Below are positions 9,987-18,774 of a DNA stretch of 64,000 nucleotides, piece after piece; the first letter of the stretch is position 1, and every line of letters starts with the position of its first letter. The DNA is from Streptosporangium roseum DSM 43021 (GTDB lineage Bacteria; Actinomycetota; Actinomycetes; Streptosporangiales; Streptosporangiaceae), in assembly GCF_000024865.1 (NCBI RefSeq), contig NC_013595.1:9920001-9984000 (forward strand), given 5' to 3'. The notes under the pieces are model-generated. The model saw only the letters and a list, made by a program, of their open reading frames with translations. It had not been told where the DNA came from and searched no databases. Position numbers and translations under genes: made by a program.

Positions 9987-10655
9987 GTGAGTCCCACTCC
10001 CGAACCGGGCGAGTTCGTCACCCTGCTCACAGCCGACGAGGTCGCGGCGCTGCACGCCGCCGGGCGGCCCCGGCACTGGGACCGGGGCGCGGCGGTGTGC
10101 ACCGAGGGCGATGTCGCCGACTGGGTCCTCCTGCTGACATCCGGCCGGGTCAAGGTCTCCTCGCACACCGCCACCGGGACCGAGGTCGTCCTCGCGGTGC
10201 GCGGGCCGGGCGCGCTGCTCGGCGAGTTCGCCGCCCTGGACGGCCTGCCGAGGTCGGCCACGGTGACCGCGCTGGAGCCGGTCGAGGGCGTCGCGATCCG
10301 CGACTTCTCCGGCTACCTGCGGGAGCACGGCCGGGTCGCGGTGCTGCTCATGCAGATGCTGATCGGCAAGATGCGCGACTCCGACCGCAAGCGGATCGAG
10401 TACGGCGCGTTCGACACCACGGGCCGGGTGGCGACCCGGCTGGTCGAGCTGGCCGAGCGGTACGGCGAGCCGGTCAACGGCGGCGTGCGGGTGACGCTGC
10501 CGCTCTCCCAGGACGAGCTGGCCGGCTGGACCGGGGCCTCCCGCGAGGCGGTCAGCAAGGCGCTGCGCTCGCTCCGGGACCGTGGCCTGATCGAGACGGG
10601 CCGCCGCCGCGTGATCATCCACGACCTGGAGGGCCTGCGCAGAAGGGCCCGCTGA
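9987..10655 (+). CDS. Crp/Fnr-family transcriptional regulator
   Basis: This 222-residue protein has an N-terminal cyclic-nucleotide-binding beta barrel and a C-terminal winged helix. The phosphate-binding cassette is nearly canonical: GE at 79-80 in LLGEFAALDG and RS at 89-90 in PRSATV, so cAMP binding is plausible. The HTH is SQDELAGWTGASREAVSKAL, near residues 168-190. GTG 9987 is preferred over GTG 9981 because AGGAGG ends at 9981. It lies directly after the cyclase, suggesting a signal and receptor pair. No consensus Crp palindrome was seen nearby, so targets are unknown. Confidence 0.9.
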   Translation: MSPTPEPGEFVTLLTADEVAALHAAGRPRHWDRGAAVCTEGDVADWVLLLTSGRVKVSSHTATGTEVVLAVRGPGALLGEFAALDGLPRSATVTALEPVEGVAIRDFSGYLREHGRVAVLLMQMLIGKMRDSDRKRIEYGAFDTTGRVATRLVELAERYGEPVNGGVRVTLPLSQDELAGWTGASREAVSKALRSLRDRGLIETGRRRVIIHDLEGLRRRAR

Positions 10656-10785
10656 CACCACCCGGCCGCCGGAGCGCTCCATACCGGCGGCAGGCGGCCG
10701 GAGCCGGACAGACGGCTCCCGTGGTGGGCGAGATGATGATAAAAGGCTATGAGGCCATGCCATCTTCCGGTGGCGGTCGACCCGA

Positions 10786-11007
10786 GTGGAGGCAGCGATC
10801 TTCAAGTACGAGTTCGCCACCGTCGAATGGTTGTGGGACCAGGAGACCATCCGGGTCAACATGGTCGGGGGCAACGAACGCAGATTCTCCGGCAGCTACG
10901 ACCGGTTGGTCGCGGTGCTTTCCGAGCTCGGCGATCAGGGCTGGGACGTGGCCACGTGCGCGGCCACCGGCAACTGGCTGTTCTGGACTCTGCGACGCCA
11001 GCACTGA
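10786..11007 (+). CDS. Small conserved hypothetical protein
   Basis: The 73-residue product reads MEAAIFKYEFATVEWLWDQE then NMVGGNERRFSGSYDRLVAVLSELGDQGWDVATC, resembling small DUF4177-like alpha/beta proteins in which a conserved Leu-x-x-x-Gly-x-x-Gly-Trp turn precedes the last strand. No enzyme motif is present. The GTG start at 10786 has no ribosome site; a perfect GGAGG (10788-10792) lies 5 nt before an ATC codon that would start the protein at IFKYEFATVEW, so a rare ATC start is possible. It is single, between the Crp gene and an MFS gene. Confidence 0.65.
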   Translation: MEAAIFKYEFATVEWLWDQETIRVNMVGGNERRFSGSYDRLVAVLSELGDQGWDVATCAATGNWLFWTLRRQH

Positions 11008-11195
11008 CGCCGAGCGGTACGAGGTGCCCTGTTCACCCGGACCCCTGAGCCGGGCGTCCCTGTCGATGCCGTCGCGTCGGTGGCCCGCCTGATCGACATG
11101 CTGCCGGTGCTCCGTCGCCGGACACCTTCGGGCGGCCGTCCTGGCGGCCGATCTCCCCTCCGGGGCGAAGTACGGCGTACGTCAGACTGGAGCCC

Positions 11196-12683
11196 ATGGT
11201 CTCCCTCCCCCAGGACCTGCCCGGCTCCCCCGAATACATATCGAGGCTCCGCTACGCGTGGCGGGTCTGCTCGGTCACCAGCCTCGGCCTGGTGCTGATC
11301 GGCGTCTCGGGAAGCACTCTGAACGTGGCGCTTCCCGCGGTGGTCAGGCACTTCCACGCGGACGCGTTCGCCTCCGGGTGGATCCTGCTGGCCTTCCTGC
11401 TCGTCAACACCGCGACCCTGGTGTTCTTCGGCCGGGTGGCCGACCTGCTCGGGCGCCGGGAGGTCTACCTGGCGGGATTCGCCCTCTTCACTGTGGGGTC
11501 GCTGCTGGCGGGGCTCTCGCCCGGCGTCTGGTTCCTGATCGCGATGCGGGCGGTGCAGGCCGTCGGAGCGGCCATGATCCTGGCGAACGGGACCGTGATC
11601 ATCACCGACGCCTTCCCGCCCGACCGGCTCAGCCAGGGCATGGGCGTCTACATCGGCACCCTGTCGGTCGCCCAGCTCGCCGGCCCCACCCTGGGCGGCC
11701 TCGTCGCCGAGACCGCCGGCTGGCAGTGGATCTTCTGGGTGAACGTGCCCGCCGGGCTGATCGCCCTCGTCTGGGGCGGGTTCACCCTCCGCCGGGTCGC
11801 CCGGGGGCCACGCGAGCCGGTGGACGCGCTCGGCAACCTGATCGTCTTCACCGCCCTGTCGGCCGCGCTCATCGCGATGTCCGAGGCGGGGTCGCGGGGA
11901 CTGTCCAGCCCCGTCGTGATCGTCGGCGCCTCCCTCGCACTGGCCCTCGTCCCGGTCCTGGTCATCGTGGAGCGCAGGGCGTCACACCCCGTGCTCAACG
12001 TGCGGCTCTTCGGCGAGCGGATGCTGGCCTTCGCCAACCTCGCCTCGTTCTGCAACGCGCTGGCCCGCGCGGCGCTGATCCTGCTCGCCGCCCTCTACTT
12101 CCAGGCGGCCAGAGGCGTCGACGCCGTCACGGCCGCCCTGGGCGTGCTCCCGGTCCCGATCGGCATGGCCCTGGCCTCCCCGGCCGCCGGGTCGCTCGGG
12201 CGCCGGATCTCCCCCTACGCGCTGTCGGTCGGGGGCTCGCTGCTGAGCGCGGCGGGGCTCGGCGTCCTGGCCCTGAACACCGATCCCGCCACGCCGTACT
12301 GGATCATCGGGGCGGGCCTGTTCCTGTGCGGCTGCGGCAGCGGAACCTTCCTCACCGGCAACACCACCCAGGTCATGGCCGCGCTGCCCGCCGGGAGCCT
12401 CGGCCTGGTGAACGGCTTCCGACTCATGATCATGAATGTCGGGATCGTGCTCAGCGTCGCCCTCACCCTGAGCGTCCTGACCAGCTCGGTCAGTCCCGGG
12501 CTACGCGACCTGGTCTACGAGGGCACGCTGTCGCGCATGTCCCCCGTCGCCGTGGGCCAGCTCATGGACGGCTTCCGGAGGACCTACACCGTGCTGTTCG
12601 CCGTCGCCCTCGCGGGTGCCCTGATGTCGGTGCTGGCCAGGACCCGGAGGGGGCCGCTCGACCGGGACGGGCGCCCGCGGTGA
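11196..12683 (+). CDS. MFS transporter, DHA2-like (14 TM) family
   Basis: A 495-residue integral membrane protein with about 14 hydrophobic helices. Motif A appears as FGRVADLLGRRE between helices 2 and 3, and the antiporter region as AGPTLGGLVAE in helix 5, both typical of drug:proton exporters of the DHA2/EmrB-QacA group. It probably exports a hydrophobic compound or drug. ATG 11196 is the first plausible start. No regulator is directly beside it, and the following gene is separated by 314 bp. Substrate is unknown. Confidence 0.87.
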   Translation: MVSLPQDLPGSPEYISRLRYAWRVCSVTSLGLVLIGVSGSTLNVALPAVVRHFHADAFASGWILLAFLLVNTATLVFFGRVADLLGRREVYLAGFALFTVGSLLAGLSPGVWFLIAMRAVQAVGAAMILANGTVIITDAFPPDRLSQGMGVYIGTLSVAQLAGPTLGGLVAETAGWQWIFWVNVPAGLIALVWGGFTLRRVARGPREPVDALGNLIVFTALSAALIAMSEAGSRGLSSPVVIVGASLALALVPVLVIVERRASHPVLNVRLFGERMLAFANLASFCNALARAALILLAALYFQAARGVDAVTAALGVLPVPIGMALASPAAGSLGRRISPYALSVGGSLLSAAGLGVLALNTDPATPYWIIGAGLFLCGCGSGTFLTGNTTQVMAALPAGSLGLVNGFRLMIMNVGIVLSVALTLSVLTSSVSPGLRDLVYEGTLSRMSPVAVGQLMDGFRRTYTVLFAVALAGALMSVLARTRRGPLDRDGRPR

Positions 12684-12997
12684 CAGGTCCGGCTCCGGTA
12701 GGTCTCCGGGGGGCGATCCACCGGCGTCCGTCCCCCGGCCCGGCGTCCGGTCCGCTCTCCCGCCGTCCGTCATCGGCGGGTACGGCCATCGGCGGCCGGC
12801 GCGGGCCCGCGCCCGCGTGGCGTCCCGCCGCTGCGCGACGAGGTCGGCATAATAGGACGGACAGCCTGGTCAGGACGGGTTTCGGATGTCCTCACCCGAG
12901 CCGTCCCCGGCATCTCGCCCTCCACCGCCGCCTGCGTTCCGTCGTCCGGCGAGCGCGTACCACCGACGTCCGGGCCTCCGTCCGGCAGGAGGAGCAC
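12684..12997. other. Intergenic region upstream of a secreted protein gene
   Basis: These 314 bp hold no credible gene. The first half is GC-rich with repeated CGGCGTCCG/CCGTCCG words. A CATAAT element near 12848 in GGCATAATAGGACGG is a possible -10 box for the gene at 12998. I see nothing else. Confidence 0.4.
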
Positions 12998-13546
12998 ATG
13001 CGTTCCGTCGCAGGCATGGGAGCGGCCACCGTCCTCATGATGGGCCCCGGCGTGGCGGCCGGGGTCTCCCCCACGCCGCAGGTGAGCACCGCGCCCGCGA
13101 GCACCGCACCACCCGTGAGCACCGCACCCACGAGCACCGCGCCCACGAGCGGGGCGTCGGTCACCGGCGGCTCCGGCCCCGACGGCTGGAAGAAGCGCAC
13201 CTCGCTCCGGGTCCTGCCCCAGTGGCCCCGCCAGAACAACAACGTCCGGATACTCGCGCACTGTCCCACCGCGGCGAACCACGCGATCATCGGCTCCACC
13301 GCGTTCACCCTCAAGGGCTCGACACGGCTCTACCGGGAGGTCGGACTGGGGCTCTCCGACAGAGGCCTCGGACGCCGCGCCGTCTCGATCTCCTACTACG
13401 CCCTGCCCGGGTACCACGAGGTCTGCATGAAGTGCGTGAAGGTCACGATCGACCAGAAGACCCGGATCAGGAAAATCCGGGTGATCAGCCGCTACTCCGT
13501 CCCCCTCCAGGTGCGCAGATTCCGGATCGCCCAGTTCTTCGACTGA
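12998..13546 (+). CDS. Secreted hypothetical protein with Ser-Thr-Ala-Pro repeats
   Basis: This 182-residue product has a short hydrophobic N terminus (MRSVAGMGAATVLMMGPGVAAG) resembling a weak signal peptide. A low-complexity linker of STAP/TSTAP repeats follows at about residues 31-50, then a basic folded-looking domain with IGSTAFTLKGSTRLYREVGLG and a cysteine pair CMKC. AGGAGG precedes the ATG, which decides the start. No known family was recognised. The linker plus basic domain suggest an exported, possibly wall-bound or DNA/polyanion-binding protein, but this is speculative. It converges with the MTHFR-family gene, only 3 bp apart. Confidence 0.65.
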   Translation: MRSVAGMGAATVLMMGPGVAAGVSPTPQVSTAPASTAPPVSTAPTSTAPTSGASVTGGSGPDGWKKRTSLRVLPQWPRQNNNVRILAHCPTAANHAIIGSTAFTLKGSTRLYREVGLGLSDRGLGRRAVSISYYALPGYHEVCMKCVKVTIDQKTRIRKIRVISRYSVPLQVRRFRIAQFFD

Positions 13547-13549
13547 CGG

Positions 13550-14329
13550 TCAGAGGGCGCCGCTCAACCGGGCCTCGACCTCGCGGTAGCGGGCCACCGG
13601 GATCAGGTGGACGCCGTCGAACGCGCCCGAGTCCCGGATCCGCAGCACCTGCTCGCACGCCGCCTCGACCCCGGCGAGCCGGTCGGCCGCGATCCTCTCC
13701 ACAAGGCCGGCGGGGATGTCGATGTCGGGGATCGCGTCGGCCAGGCGGCGGGCGTGGTTCTCGCTGGCGATGACCATCACCCCGGCGTAGACCGGCATGT
13801 CCACGGGATTGGCCTCGCGCCACCGGAGCAGCGCCTCGACGGAGAAGCTGACCTGGACGAACATGAAGTCGGCCGCGCGTTTCCAGGCGGGCAGCGGGCG
13901 CAGCCCGGCGGCGGTGCCGACCCGGAAGGCGGGCGTCCGGGCGAAGGCGGGATCCTCCCCGAGGGAGCGCACCTCCTCGATCATCGAGCGCACGGTGAGG
14001 TCGCTGGTCCGGTTGCCCGAGTTGGGCTTGTCCCCGTAGACGAACAGGAACTGGTCCACCCCGTAGGCGGCGGCGGTGAGCAGGTCGCGGCGGAAGCCCA
14101 GCAGGTTGCGGTCGCGGGAGTTGAGGCACGCGATGCTGCGCCCGCCCATCTCCTGCACCTCGTGCGCGACGGCGACGCTGGAGACCGTGGCGCGGCCGAT
14201 GTGGTTGTCCGGGATCAGGAACGAGTGAGCGACCTTGCTGAGGGTGCCGATCTGGTGGCGGACGTGTTTCAGGTCGGGGCGGGTCGGCGGCTCGACCTCG
14301 CAGACGAGCTCAAACGGGCGATCTGTCAT
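13550..14329 (-). CDS. Methylenetetrahydrofolate reductase family protein
   Basis: The 259-residue protein has the beta/alpha-barrel pattern of the MTHFR family: an N-terminal FELVCEVEPPTRPD strand with the catalytic-type Glu, HFLIPDN-like and IACLNSRDRN segments, and LFVYGDKPN. It is shorter than canonical MetF (about 290) and is one of several paralogues that may act on a folate or related C1 compound with flavin. ATG 14329 is used; a TTG three codons upstream is possible, and neither has a good ribosome site. It lies convergent to the secreted protein gene and next to a TetR/MFS pair. The exact reaction is uncertain. Confidence 0.75.
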   Translation of the reverse strand: MTDRPFELVCEVEPPTRPDLKHVRHQIGTLSKVAHSFLIPDNHIGRATVSSVAVAHEVQEMGGRSIACLNSRDRNLLGFRRDLLTAAAYGVDQFLFVYGDKPNSGNRTSDLTVRSMIEEVRSLGEDPAFARTPAFRVGTAAGLRPLPAWKRAADFMFVQVSFSVEALLRWREANPVDMPVYAGVMVIASENHARRLADAIPDIDIPAGLVERIAADRLAGVEAACEQVLRIRDSGAFDGVHLIPVARYREVEARLSGAL

Positions 14330-14426
14330 GTAGATCAACTTAAGGGGCCGCGGCCCCGGGGACCAGACGCCTGATTGCTCGGTCGGCGCGGGGTCCGGGA
14401 GGCGCTGCGTCCCGGGGAGGCAGTGT

Positions 14427-15089
14427 TCAGTCCCGGTGGACGCGGGCCGCCAGGGTCTCGATGCCGGTCACCAGCAGGTCGACGCCGAAGGTGTCGTAGA
14501 GCTCGGCCGTGCCGCCCTCGCAGAGGGGGGTGGCCATCTCCACGATGTGCGGGTAGACGTCCTGCGGCAGGGACTGGAGGCCGAGGCGCTTGACGCGCAG
14601 GTGTTCGGCGGCGTCCTGGTCCGACAGGCCGGAGCGGCGGTTCAGCGGGCCGGCGGCCAGGGCGATCGCCCCCTGGAGCAGGTATTTGGAGATCAGGCAG
14701 CTCTCCTCGTAGGAGAACCCCGCCTGCTTGGCCAGGCCGAGCGCGGTGTCCCACACCCGCAGGAAGCTCGGCACGGTCATGTGGTCCACCTCCTCCAGCA
14801 CGGCCGCCGCGCACGGGTAGTGCCGCAGCACCTTGACCAGGCCGGTGACAAGCTCGCGGAGCTGTTCCCACCACGGCCTGTCGTAGTCCTCGGTGATCAC
14901 GAACCCCTCGACCAGGTGATCGGCCATGCCGATGAGCAGCTGTTCCTTGTTCTTGAAGTGCCAGTACAGCGCCATCGGGGTGACCCCCAGCTCCTGGGCG
15001 AGCCGCCGGATGGTCACCGCCTGCAGTCCCTCGGCGGAGCCGATGCCCAGCGCCTGCTCGACGACGGCCTCGCGGGTCAGTTTTCCCAT
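14427..15089 (-). CDS. TetR-family transcriptional repressor
   Basis: This 220-residue protein starts MGKLTREAVVEQALGI and contains a clear TetR helix-turn-helix, VTIRRLAQELGVTPMALYWHF, at about residues 25-45. The C-terminal region resembles the TetR_C tetracyclin-repressor-like ligand domain. It is divergent from an MFS exporter with an 82-bp gap, the standard repressor/exporter arrangement. ATG 15089 is preferred over the upstream GTG codons because the family begins at GKLTRE. Palindromes built on GTAC in the gap are candidate binding sites. The ligand is probably a compound exported by the neighbour. Confidence 0.9.
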   Translation of the reverse strand: MGKLTREAVVEQALGIGSAEGLQAVTIRRLAQELGVTPMALYWHFKNKEQLLIGMADHLVEGFVITEDYDRPWWEQLRELVTGLVKVLRHYPCAAAVLEEVDHMTVPSFLRVWDTALGLAKQAGFSYEESCLISKYLLQGAIALAAGPLNRRSGLSDQDAAEHLRVKRLGLQSLPQDVYPHIVEMATPLCEGGTAELYDTFGVDLLVTGIETLAARVHRD

Positions 15090-15131
15090 CACGCTTGACA
15101 ACTATACGCCGTACACGTTCCACTATCCACC

Positions 15132-15148
15132 GTACATGTACGTCGTAC
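15132..15148. promoter_or_regulatory. Overlapping GTAC palindromes, candidate TetR operator
   Basis: GTACATGTAC (15132-15141) and GTACGTCGTAC (15138-15148) are both perfect palindromes that overlap in the 82-bp gap between the divergent TetR and MFS genes. Further GTAC words occur at 15111 and 15151. Position and symmetry suit an autoregulating repressor. Confidence 0.6.
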
Positions 15149-15171
15149 AAGTACAACGTAGAGGAGTTGGA

Positions 15172-16608
15172 GTGACGGCTACCCGCAAGTGGTGGGCGCT
15201 GGGAGCGATCTCGCTGGCCACTTTCATGACGTACCTGGACAACAACGTGGTCAACGTCGCGTTGCCGACGATCCAGCGGGACCTCGGGGTAAGCATCTCG
15301 GGGCTGGAGTGGATCGTGAGCGGCTACATCCTGGTCTTCGCCGGGCTGATGCTGGTCGGCGGGCGCCTGGCGGACGTCTTCGGCCGGCGGCGGATCTTCA
15401 TGATCGGTCTCGGCGTGTTCACCGTGGCGTCGTTGGCCGCCGGTCTGGCCACGGACGGCACGGGTCTGATCGCCGCCCGGGCGCTGCAGGGCGTCGGCGC
15501 CGCGTTCCTCACGCCCACCGCGCTCGCGCTGCTCACCTCGATCTTCCCCGACCCCCGGGAACGCGCCACGGCGGTCGGCATGTGGAGCGCGGTCGGCGCG
15601 CTGGCCCTGGCCCTCGGCCCGCTGACCGGCGGGTTCATCAGCGAGCGGTGGGACTGGGGGTGGATCTACCTGATCAACGTACCGATCGGGATCGCGACCT
15701 TCGGACTCGGCCTGTGGGCGATCAGAGTGGCCCCGCAGGATCGGGTACGGCACAGCCTGGACGTCCCCGGACTGGTGACGTCCGGCCTGGCGCTGTCCGC
15801 GCTGACGTACGGGCTGATCGAGGGCGACGGGGCCGGCTGGACCTCGCCGGAGATCCTGGGCGCCTTCGGGCTCGCGGTGGCGGCGGCGGTGACGTTCGTG
15901 GTGATCGAGACCAGGAGCCGGGAGCCGATGATCGACCTGTCGCTGTTCCGGTCGCGGGTCTTCAGCGGGGGCGTGCTCTCGATGGGGCTGTGGTCGTTCG
16001 GGGTGTTCGGGATCTACTTCTTCACGGCGCTCTACCTGCAGAACGCGCTGGGCTTCTCACCGATGGAGGCCGGGGTCTCGTTCGTGCCCATGGCCCTGGT
16101 GATGGCGGTGACCGCGGCCGTCGCCTCGCGGATCAGCGGCGCGCTCGGGACCGCGCGGACCGTGGCCGCCGGGCTCCTGCTGATGGCCGCGGCGGTGTTC
16201 GGGCTCTCCTTCATCGGCGAGGGCGCCTCGTTCGGGGAACTGCTGCCGTGGTTCCTGGTCTACGGGCTGGGCGGCGGGCTGCTGGTACCGCTCACCACGG
16301 CCATCCTGGGCACGCTCCCCGCCGGCCGCGCCGGGGTGGCCTCGGGCGTGCTGAACGTCTCCCGGGAGATCTTCGGCCTGCTCGGGATCACCGTCCTCGG
16401 CGCGATCCTCACCGGCCGGCAGACCTCGATCCTCCGGGACGGCGCCACGCCGCTGACGGCCTTCCTGGAGGCCTACCAGTCCACGCTGGTCATCGCGGCG
16501 GCCATCGTGCTGGTGGGCGTGCCGGTCAGCCTGTTCGCCCTGCGGATCCCCCGGACCCCGGAGCACGTGGAGGCCCCCGCCGAGCGCCCCGCCGTACCGG
16601 TGGCGTGA
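15172..16608 (+). CDS. MFS drug exporter, DHA2/EmrB-QacA family
   Basis: This 478-residue protein has about 14 membrane helices. It opens with WALGAISLATFMTYLDNNVVNVALPTI, the DHA2 helix-1 signature; motif A is GRLADVFGRRR and motif C-like GPLTGGFISERWDW follows in helix 5. It is expected to export drugs or toxic metabolites using the proton gradient. The GTG at 15172 is supported by GAGGAG 6 nt upstream. Its divergent TetR neighbour very probably represses it. The last codons and stop are duplicated in a 31-bp-period repeat just downstream, without altering the protein. Confidence 0.92.
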   Translation: MTATRKWWALGAISLATFMTYLDNNVVNVALPTIQRDLGVSISGLEWIVSGYILVFAGLMLVGGRLADVFGRRRIFMIGLGVFTVASLAAGLATDGTGLIAARALQGVGAAFLTPTALALLTSIFPDPRERATAVGMWSAVGALALALGPLTGGFISERWDWGWIYLINVPIGIATFGLGLWAIRVAPQDRVRHSLDVPGLVTSGLALSALTYGLIEGDGAGWTSPEILGAFGLAVAAAVTFVVIETRSREPMIDLSLFRSRVFSGGVLSMGLWSFGVFGIYFFTALYLQNALGFSPMEAGVSFVPMALVMAVTAAVASRISGALGTARTVAAGLLLMAAAVFGLSFIGEGASFGELLPWFLVYGLGGGLLVPLTTAILGTLPAGRAGVASGVLNVSREIFGLLGITVLGAILTGRQTSILRDGATPLTAFLEAYQSTLVIAAAIVLVGVPVSLFALRIPRTPEHVEAPAERPAVPVA

Positions 16609-16641
16609 GACCGAACGCCCCGCCGTACCGGTGGGGTGAGA
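16581..16641. repeat. Tandem duplication spanning the MFS stop codon
   Basis: Two 30-bp copies (16581-16610 and 16612-16641) differ at two positions. Each contains the sequence around the TGA stop, so a second stop-like copy sits in the intergenic space. Confidence 0.9.
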
Positions 16642-16650
16642 GCCGGGACC

Positions 16651-16684
16651 GTGCCGCCCGCGCCCGTCACGGCGCGGGCGGCAC
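16651..16684. terminator. Bidirectional hairpin between convergent MFS and phoX genes
   Basis: Arms GTGCCGCCCGCGCC (16651-16664) and GGCGCGGGCGGCAC (16671-16684) pair perfectly around a 6-nt loop. It lies between convergent genes and could stop both transcripts; there is no T-run. Confidence 0.75.
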
Positions 16685-16689
16685 CGGGG

Positions 16690-18774
16690 TCAGGAACCGA
16701 TCTTCTTGCCCTGCCTGTGCCAGGCGACCACGACGGCCGGGCGGGGCTGGCTGGTGCCGCCGTCGGGCCAGTGGCTGGTGGGCGCCTCGGGGGTGGCGCC
16801 GTTGGTCTCGCCGGGGTGCTGGACGGCCACGAAGACGCTGCGCTGGTCGGGGCTGACCAGCGGGCCGCAGGTCTCGGCGCCGACCGGGACGCTCAGGAAC
16901 TGGCGGAGATGGCCGCGCTCGGAGCCGCGGACCGGCATGGCGAACAGGCCGTCGTGGGCGCCGAGCTGGTTGCCGTCGGTGGAGATCCAGAGGTTGCCCT
17001 CGGCGTCGAAGGCGACGTTGTCCGGGCAGGAGATCGGCGAGACCTTGGACTTGTCGAACCCGCCGAAGTAGGTCGACGGGTCCTCGGGGTCGCCGCAGAC
17101 CAGCGGCAGGGACCAGGCGAAGGTCGTGGCCCCGGCGTCGTCACGGCGCTCGGTGATCTCCAGGATGTGGCCGTGCTTGTTCGACGGGCGCGGGTTGGCC
17201 TCGTCCACCTGGGCCGGGGTCCGGTTGGAGTTGTTGGTCAGCGCGACGTAGACACCGCCGGTGACCGGGTTGCGCTCCACGTCCTCGGGACGGTCCATCT
17301 TGGTCGCGCCGACCTTGTCGGCCGCCACGCGGGTATAGACGAGAACCTCCTGGGCGGTCATCCCGGGCACGTGCGAGACGTTGCCGGTGACCAGCGGGAT
17401 CCACTCGCCGGAGCCGTCGAACCGGCCGTCGGCGGGGAGCTTGCCGGTGCCGTCGATCTCCGCGGCCGGGCTGTCGCCGGTGAACTTGGCCACGTACAGC
17501 GTGCCCTCGTCCAGCAGCGTCCGGTTGTGCCGGTCGAAGCCGGGGATGTAGCGCTTCTTGGAGACGAACTTGTAGACGTACTCGAAGCGGGAGTCGTCTC
17601 CCATGTAGGCCACGACGCGGCCGTCCTTGGCCAGGGAGGTGGTGGCGCCTTCGTGGGCCAGCCGGCCGAGCGCGGTGCGCTTGACCGGGGTGGAGTCGGG
17701 GTCGAACGGGTCGATCTCCACGATCCAGCCGAACCTGTTGACCTCGTTGGGGTGCTTGGCCAGGTCGAACCGCTCCTCCACCCGGTCGAACCGGCGGTTG
17801 CCGCTCGGGATGCCGGTCGTGGCGCTCACGCCGTACCGGGTGAGGAAGGGCTTCTGCGCCTCGGGCACGCCGTTGCCGTTGACGAAGTACTGGTTGAAGT
17901 TCTCCTCACCGCTCAGCACCGTGCCCCACGGGGTGGTGCCGCCGGCGCAGTTGTTGAGCATGCCGAGCGGCCTGGCGCCCGCCGGGTCTGCGGCGGTCTT
18001 CAGCAGGTCGCCGCCCGCGGCCGGGCCGCTGAACGCCATCGGGGTCTGCGCCGTGACACGCCGGTTGTAGCGGCGGCGCCCCTGCGTGACCAGCTTCCAC
18101 TGGCCCGAGCGCCCCACCCTCTCGACCTCGACCACCGAACCGCCGTGCGCGGCCAGCGCGATCCTGATCTGCTCCTCCGGCGCGGTGTCGCCGCTCTTGT
18201 ATCCGCGGAACATCAGGTTCTCGTCGGTGTACTCGTGGTTCACCCAGAGCAGGCCGCGCTGCTGGCCCAGTGGGAAGAACGTCACGAAGTCGCAGTTGTA
18301 GCCGAACTGGGCGGCCTGCGCGGCGGCGGTCTGGTTCTCGAAGTCGAAGGCGGGGGCGCCGGGCAGCACCGGGTCGCCCCAGCGCACCACGGGCGCCGTC
18401 TCGTAGCCCTCGGGGACCGTCACCTTGTCGTCGGTGTTCGGCGGGACGGCGGTGAAGCGGAGGCCGCTGCGGCCGTGGCGGTCACCACCGAAGCCGGAGG
18501 CGGCCTGCGCCTCCGGGGCCGGGTCGGCGGCGGCCGGGACCGCCGTGGTGACGCCCACACCTGCCACGAGGGCGCCGAGGGCGCCGGCGCGCAGCACGCC
18601 GCGGCGGGACATCGCCTCGGCGACCACATCGCCGAAGTAGGCGTTGTCGCTGGTGTTCAGCACGTCGTGGGCGCACTGGTTGCCACAACGGAACCGGCAG
18701 GTGAGGGCGGTCCGTCCCCCCTTGTGAGGGCTCGTGAGCAGCGGGAGCAGTCTGCGCGGCGACAGGTTCGCCAC
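16690..18774 (-). CDS. phoX: PhoX-family alkaline phosphatase (DUF839), Tat-exported
   Basis: The 694-residue product matches the PhoX family. The N-terminal segment has CRFRCGNQCAHDVLNTSDN and YFGDVV, then a twin-arginine signal MSRRGVLRAGALGALVAG (Arg57-Arg58) with an Ala-rich cleavage region. The body carries LWVNHEYTDE, GGTTPWGTVLSGEEN and CPDNVAFD, typical of the beta-propeller phosphatase that binds calcium and iron. It releases phosphate from organic esters outside the cell. GTG 18774 has GGAGG 5-9 nt upstream; ATG 18612 would start at the Tat motif itself. No PHO box was identified with confidence. Confidence 0.9.
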   Translation of the reverse strand: MANLSPRRLLPLLTSPHKGGRTALTCRFRCGNQCAHDVLNTSDNAYFGDVVAEAMSRRGVLRAGALGALVAGVGVTTAVPAAADPAPEAQAASGFGGDRHGRSGLRFTAVPPNTDDKVTVPEGYETAPVVRWGDPVLPGAPAFDFENQTAAAQAAQFGYNCDFVTFFPLGQQRGLLWVNHEYTDENLMFRGYKSGDTAPEEQIRIALAAHGGSVVEVERVGRSGQWKLVTQGRRRYNRRVTAQTPMAFSGPAAGGDLLKTAADPAGARPLGMLNNCAGGTTPWGTVLSGEENFNQYFVNGNGVPEAQKPFLTRYGVSATTGIPSGNRRFDRVEERFDLAKHPNEVNRFGWIVEIDPFDPDSTPVKRTALGRLAHEGATTSLAKDGRVVAYMGDDSRFEYVYKFVSKKRYIPGFDRHNRTLLDEGTLYVAKFTGDSPAAEIDGTGKLPADGRFDGSGEWIPLVTGNVSHVPGMTAQEVLVYTRVAADKVGATKMDRPEDVERNPVTGGVYVALTNNSNRTPAQVDEANPRPSNKHGHILEITERRDDAGATTFAWSLPLVCGDPEDPSTYFGGFDKSKVSPISCPDNVAFDAEGNLWISTDGNQLGAHDGLFAMPVRGSERGHLRQFLSVPVGAETCGPLVSPDQRSVFVAVQHPGETNGATPEAPTSHWPDGGTSQPRPAVVVAWHRQGKKIGS

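Noticed and set aside
7923..10874. A 983-residue minus-strand open frame covering the cyclase and Crp genes
   Set aside because: Its composition (His/Gln/Pro/Arg) matches antisense of GC-rich coding DNA; it spans two real plus-strand genes.
11196..16608. The two MFS exporters and PhoX region as a biosynthetic gene cluster
   Set aside because: No polyketide, peptide, terpene or tailoring core enzymes are present; the genes have separate regulators and terminators.
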